Assembly (NCBI GenBank): GCA_016932145.1
Contig: JAFGDI010000181.1
Coordinates: forward strand, 1-7,456
DNA length: 7,456 nt
From: Sedimentisphaerales bacterium
Lineage (GTDB): Bacteria; Planctomycetota; Phycisphaerae; Sedimentisphaerales; SM23-30
Direction: 5' to 3'
Positions within the stretch are counted from its first letter, which is position 1. Each line of letters begins with the position of its first letter. Made by a program: the position numbers and the translations under genes. This document shows, in pieces, positions 4,874 through 7,456 of the stretch. Under the pieces are notes generated by a model. It was not told the DNA's origin, did not search any database, and saw nothing but the letters and a program-made list of their open reading frames with translations.

Positions 4874-7147
4874 TTATTTTGCCCGTTTGCGAATAGTTTC
4901 GGCAGCCTTGACCATATTGATCAGAGCTGCTTTGGTTTCGGGCCAGGCTCTGGTCTTCAGGCCGCAGTCGGGGTTAACCCAGAGCTGTTTAGCCGGGATA
5001 ACCTTGAGCATTTTCTCCAGCAGTTCGACCATTTCTTCAACTTCTGGTATGCGTGGGCTGTGAATATCATACACACCCGGGCCGATCTCGTTGGGATAGT
5101 CAAAATCATTGAACACATCCAGCAGCTTGATGTCGGAACGAGAGGCCTCGATTGATATCACATCGGCATCCAAAGCGGCGATGGCATCGATGATCGCATT
5201 AAAATCGGAATAGCACATATGCGTATGGATCTGGGTTGAATCACTCACGCTGCATGTTGCCAGCTTAAAGGCGTTTACCGCCCAGTCGAAATATTCCTTC
5301 CATTGCGAGGTCTTGAGCGGCATACCTTCACGGAACGCCGGTTCATCGATCTGGATAATATTGATCCCGGCATCTTCCAGGTCGGCTACTTCATCACGAA
5401 TAGCCAGTGCGATCTGGTTAGCCGTAACGCTCAGCGGCTGATCTTCTCGTACGAACGACCATTTCAATATCGTTACCGGGCCGGTGAGCATGCCTTTTAC
5501 ATATTTCTTACTGAGCGACTGAGCATATTTTGCCCAGTGAACGGTCATCGGGGCACTGCGTGAGACATCGCCATAGATTAGCGGGGGCTTAACACAGCGA
5601 GAGCCATAGCTCTGCACCCAGCCAAACTGCGTGAAGGCAAAGCCGTTAAGCTGCTGGCCGAAATATTCTACCATGTCATTTCGTTCCGGTTCACCGTGTA
5701 CCAGCACATCCAGCCCGATCTCCTCCTGGAATTTCACTACCCGGGCAACCTCATCTCTCATACTCTGCTCATATGCGGCCATATCGATACTGCCAGCCTT
5801 GAAATCGGCCCGAGCCTTGCGTATCTCCGGTGTTTGCGGGAATGAGCCGATCGTGGTAGTGGGCAGCAGTGGCAGGCCCAGAGTTTTTTCCTGAGTCAGT
5901 CTGCGTTGCGGATATGCACTCTGGCGATTGGCCATAGCCGGGCTGATCGCTGCGATCCTGGCTGTTACTGCCGGGTCGGTAAAGCGGGCCGCATTTTTGG
6001 CATTGAATACCGCTGAATACTTTTCTATTTGCTCCAGAGCCGACTTCTCTCCGTTCAGGGCGGCGGTGAGCAGCTTAACTTCACTTAGCTTCTGTACGGC
6101 GAAAGCGAGTTTTTCCTTTATTTCCGGTGCCAGAGCCGATTCCCTGCCCAGATCGACCGGGCTATGCTGCAATGAGCATGACGGCGCGATGATAATATTT
6201 CTGCTGCCTCGGTCAGCCAATATCGGCTTTAGCTTCTGGTAGAGGGCCGCGAGGTTAGCCTTCCAGATATTCCGGCCACTGATAACGCCCAGCGACAGAC
6301 CGGTTTTAGCTGGCAATGTCTTCAGTGCTGCATTAAGCTGCTCTGGCGCCCGATCCAGATCGAGATGAATGAAATCAAAGTTAAATTTTGCCAGCATGGG
6401 CAAATGCTCGCTTATATCACCGAAATAGGTTGCCAGATGGATCGCCGGACGATTGATAGTGCCGAGTATCTCACGGTATGCCTTGTCAAAAGCAGCTATA
6501 TGTCGGGCATCGGTATCGATAGTGAGTATTGGCTCATCGATCTGCACCGAGTCAGCTCCGGCTGCCTTGAGCTTGGCAAGCACCTCTTTATAAACCTCTA
6601 CTGCATTATCGATCAGGTCCAGCGGGTCAAAGCAGTCAGGCCGGGCTTTGCCCAGAGCCAGATATGTCACCGGGCCGATCAACACCGGGCGGGTGATAAT
6701 GCCCAGTTCTCTGGCCTCATTGAACTGATCGATCACTTTGCTGGTGCTCAATGAGAATATCTGACCGACATTAAATTCCGGAACGATATAATGGTAATTG
6801 GTATCGAACCATTTGGTCATCTCCATCGCCACTTTGCGGTCATTTCCGCGGGCCATGGTAAAATAAGTGGTCAGATTAACCTTACCGCCGGTAAAGCCAT
6901 ATCGGGCCGGCACAGCACCGAGCATAGCCGAGGTGTCGAGCATCTGGTCATAAAAACTAAAATCATTAGACGGTATAATATCCAGCCCGGCATCTTTCTG
7001 TACCTGCCAGTGTCGCCTGCGCAGGTCAGCGGCTATATCCTGAAGCTGACCCTCTGTCGATAGCCCTTTCCAATATGCCTCAACCGCCTTTTTAAGCTCT
7101 CGATCGGCTCCAATGCGTGGAAAACCATTATTCGAACATTTAATCAT
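4874..7147 (-). CDS. metE: Cobalamin-independent methionine synthase (5-methyltetrahydropteroyltriglutamate-homocysteine methyltransferase)
   Basis: This 757-residue cytoplasmic enzyme transfers the methyl group of 5-methyltetrahydrofolate (polyglutamate form) to homocysteine, the last step of methionine synthesis, without vitamin B12. Length matches the family (E. coli MetE 753). The N-terminal barrel begins with GFPRIGADRELKKAVEAYWKG. The C-terminal barrel begins at about residue 430 with TTTIGSFPQT and contains HGEPERNDMVEYFG, GPVTILKWSF and IQIDEP. All zinc ligands are present: His643, Cys645 (HMC), Glu667 (IEASRSD) and Cys728 (NPDCGLKTR), each two residues beyond the E. coli positions. 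The start is ATG at 7147, with TGGAG about 11 bases upstream. The gene is alone in its unit and intact. Its terminator appears to be interrupted by the group II intron. I see no B12, SAM or T-box riboswitch in the 309 bases upstream. Confidence 0.97.
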   Translation of the reverse strand: MIKCSNNGFPRIGADRELKKAVEAYWKGLSTEGQLQDIAADLRRRHWQVQKDAGLDIIPSNDFSFYDQMLDTSAMLGAVPARYGFTGGKVNLTTYFTMARGNDRKVAMEMTKWFDTNYHYIVPEFNVGQIFSLSTSKVIDQFNEARELGIITRPVLIGPVTYLALGKARPDCFDPLDLIDNAVEVYKEVLAKLKAAGADSVQIDEPILTIDTDARHIAAFDKAYREILGTINRPAIHLATYFGDISEHLPMLAKFNFDFIHLDLDRAPEQLNAALKTLPAKTGLSLGVISGRNIWKANLAALYQKLKPILADRGSRNIIIAPSCSLQHSPVDLGRESALAPEIKEKLAFAVQKLSEVKLLTAALNGEKSALEQIEKYSAVFNAKNAARFTDPAVTARIAAISPAMANRQSAYPQRRLTQEKTLGLPLLPTTTIGSFPQTPEIRKARADFKAGSIDMAAYEQSMRDEVARVVKFQEEIGLDVLVHGEPERNDMVEYFGQQLNGFAFTQFGWVQSYGSRCVKPPLIYGDVSRSAPMTVHWAKYAQSLSKKYVKGMLTGPVTILKWSFVREDQPLSVTANQIALAIRDEVADLEDAGINIIQIDEPAFREGMPLKTSQWKEYFDWAVNAFKLATCSVSDSTQIHTHMCYSDFNAIIDAIAALDADVISIEASRSDIKLLDVFNDFDYPNEIGPGVYDIHSPRIPEVEEMVELLEKMLKVIPAKQLWVNPDCGLKTRAWPETKAALINMVKAAETIRKRAK

Positions 7148-7188
7148 TAATTATCTAACTCCATTCAGGAAAATATTTTGTTGTTTTA

Positions 7189-7217
7189 TCCATATAAGAT
7201 ACAAGTTATTATATGGA
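7189..7217. promoter_or_regulatory. metE: Inverted repeat overlapping a possible metE -10 box
   Basis: Nine-base perfect arms tccatataa (7189-7197) and ttatatgga (7209-7217) are separated by 11 bases. The right arm overlaps the TATAAT read on the minus strand at 7213-7208, so a protein bound here would block or assist transcription of metE, whose ATG is about 60 bases downstream. Only one arm would be in the message if transcription starts near 7201, so an operator is more likely than an RNA hairpin. The regulator is unknown. Confidence 0.4.
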
Positions 7218-7237
7218 GCATAGAGCTAAATAATCCA
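7208..7237 (-). promoter_or_regulatory. metE: Possible metE promoter
   Basis: A perfect TATAAT lies on the minus strand at 7213-7208. The -35 is poor: TGGATT at 7237-7232 with an 18-base spacer matches TTGACA at only three positions. Such a promoter would need an activator or may simply be an AT-rich coincidence. Position relative to metE is right. Confidence 0.35.
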
Positions 7238-7255
7238 GTAAAAGTAAAAAAAATC

Positions 7256-7268
7256 GTAAACAGTTTAC
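7256..7268. repeat. Short dyad gtaaac-a-gtttac in the metE leader
   Basis: A perfect 6-bp dyad around one central A lies about 110 bases upstream of the metE start. A second gtttac occurs at 7294-7299. These could be protein binding sites, but the sequence is AT-rich and the dyad short. Confidence 0.3.
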
Positions 7269-7369
7269 AGAAGAACCAAGATATATTGTCACCGTTTACT
7301 GCTTTTTTCGCAATAAGGTCTCCATCTGCCATTGCCGGGTGGGGGGAATGCTAAATAATACAAATTCCA

Positions 7370-7387
7370 GTAACCGTTCACGGTTAC
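7370..7387. repeat. Perfect 8-bp inverted repeat gtaaccgt-tc-acggttac
   Basis: Two 8-base arms flank a two-base centre, followed directly by several gtaac-like units (7389-7415). It lies about 220 bases upstream of metE, at the edge of the repeat that runs out of the window. It could be an operator or part of the mobile-like repeat. The rest of 7269-7369 shows nothing I can name. Confidence 0.4.
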
Positions 7388-7388
7388 A

Positions 7389-7456
7389 GTAACAAGTAAC
7401 AAGAAATAAGTAACAAGCTCTCGTATCGGCCTTGAGGCCGATGACTGGTTTAAAGC
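7389..7456 (-). repeat. Partial copy of the 3416-3596 palindromic element, running off the window
   Basis: Read on the minus strand, 7456-7412 follows the same order as 3532-3580: gctttaaacca, a hairpin atcggcct-ca-aggccgat (7425-7442), then gagcttgt. The outer stem pair is A-T here and G-C in the other copy, a compensated change that keeps the hairpin. Beyond it, at 7389-7415, tandem units such as agtaac and aagtaac replace the ttatatcttatt end of the other copy. The second half would lie beyond position 7456. Confidence 0.7.

Noticed and set aside
4787..5155. Plus-strand frame of 122 codons over the metE 3' end
   Set aside because: It is opposite the highly conserved C-terminal barrel of MetE, and shows no independent features.
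7256..7312. Plus-strand terminator formed by gtaaac/gtttac pairs and the T6 run near 7304
   Set aside because: There is no plus-strand gene upstream to terminate, and the stem would be weak with a long loop.
7148..7388. A riboswitch (B12, SAM) or T-box upstream of metE
   Set aside because: I could not find the conserved cores of these elements. The leader is mainly AT-rich with short dyads.

Overview
The window looks like ordinary bacterial chromosome with an unusually heavy load of small palindromic repeats. Base composition is moderate. Every protein gene I can support lies on the minus strand. The repeats, one of which is translated as a Gly-Gln-Ala-Ser-Cys-Leu-Ser tail on a protein, and the gene style remind me of environmental Planctomycetota (Phycisphaerae-like). 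That placement is an impression, not a proof.

Reading along the minus strand from the right end: positions 7456-7148 form a gene-free leader with a partial repeat, several short dyads and a possible promoter. A full-length cobalamin-independent methionine synthase (metE, 7147-4874) follows. After metE comes a non-coding stretch (4873-4008) holding three things: a compact group II intron on the plus strand (4300-4828) with no reverse transcriptase gene; the two halves of what appears to be the metE intrinsic terminator, split by that intron; and a paired 26-bp inverted repeat (4100-4283).

The second transcription unit runs from 4077 to about 112. It has a good sigma-70-like promoter with an operator-like dyad, a short GntR regulator of the YtrA type (3977-3582), an ABC ATPase (3378-2497), a small six-helix permease (2367-1741), and a membrane-anchored protein with a large hydrophilic domain and a C-terminal zinc ribbon (1728-112). 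This is the usual layout of a self-regulated GntR/ABC-2 exporter operon. The last gene is probably a partner of the transporter, but I do not recognise its family.

The gaps gntR-ATPase, ATPase-permease, operon end, and metE-operon each contain a paired palindromic element of the same design: two copies of a hairpin unit in inverted orientation, 40-135 bp apart. A fifth, partial copy lies at the right edge. Two of them run into coding sequence and supply the last codons of a gene.

The most interesting point is the intron. Its ends (GTGCG at 4300, a domain VI with a clean bulged A at 4822, a CTAC end at 4828) were deduced from intron rules alone. Removing exactly that segment rejoins a 13-bp stem plus nine-T intrinsic terminator pointing the right way for metE. 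The intron therefore seems to have landed in the loop of the terminator, antisense to metE, and probably weakens the barrier between metE and the exporter operon.
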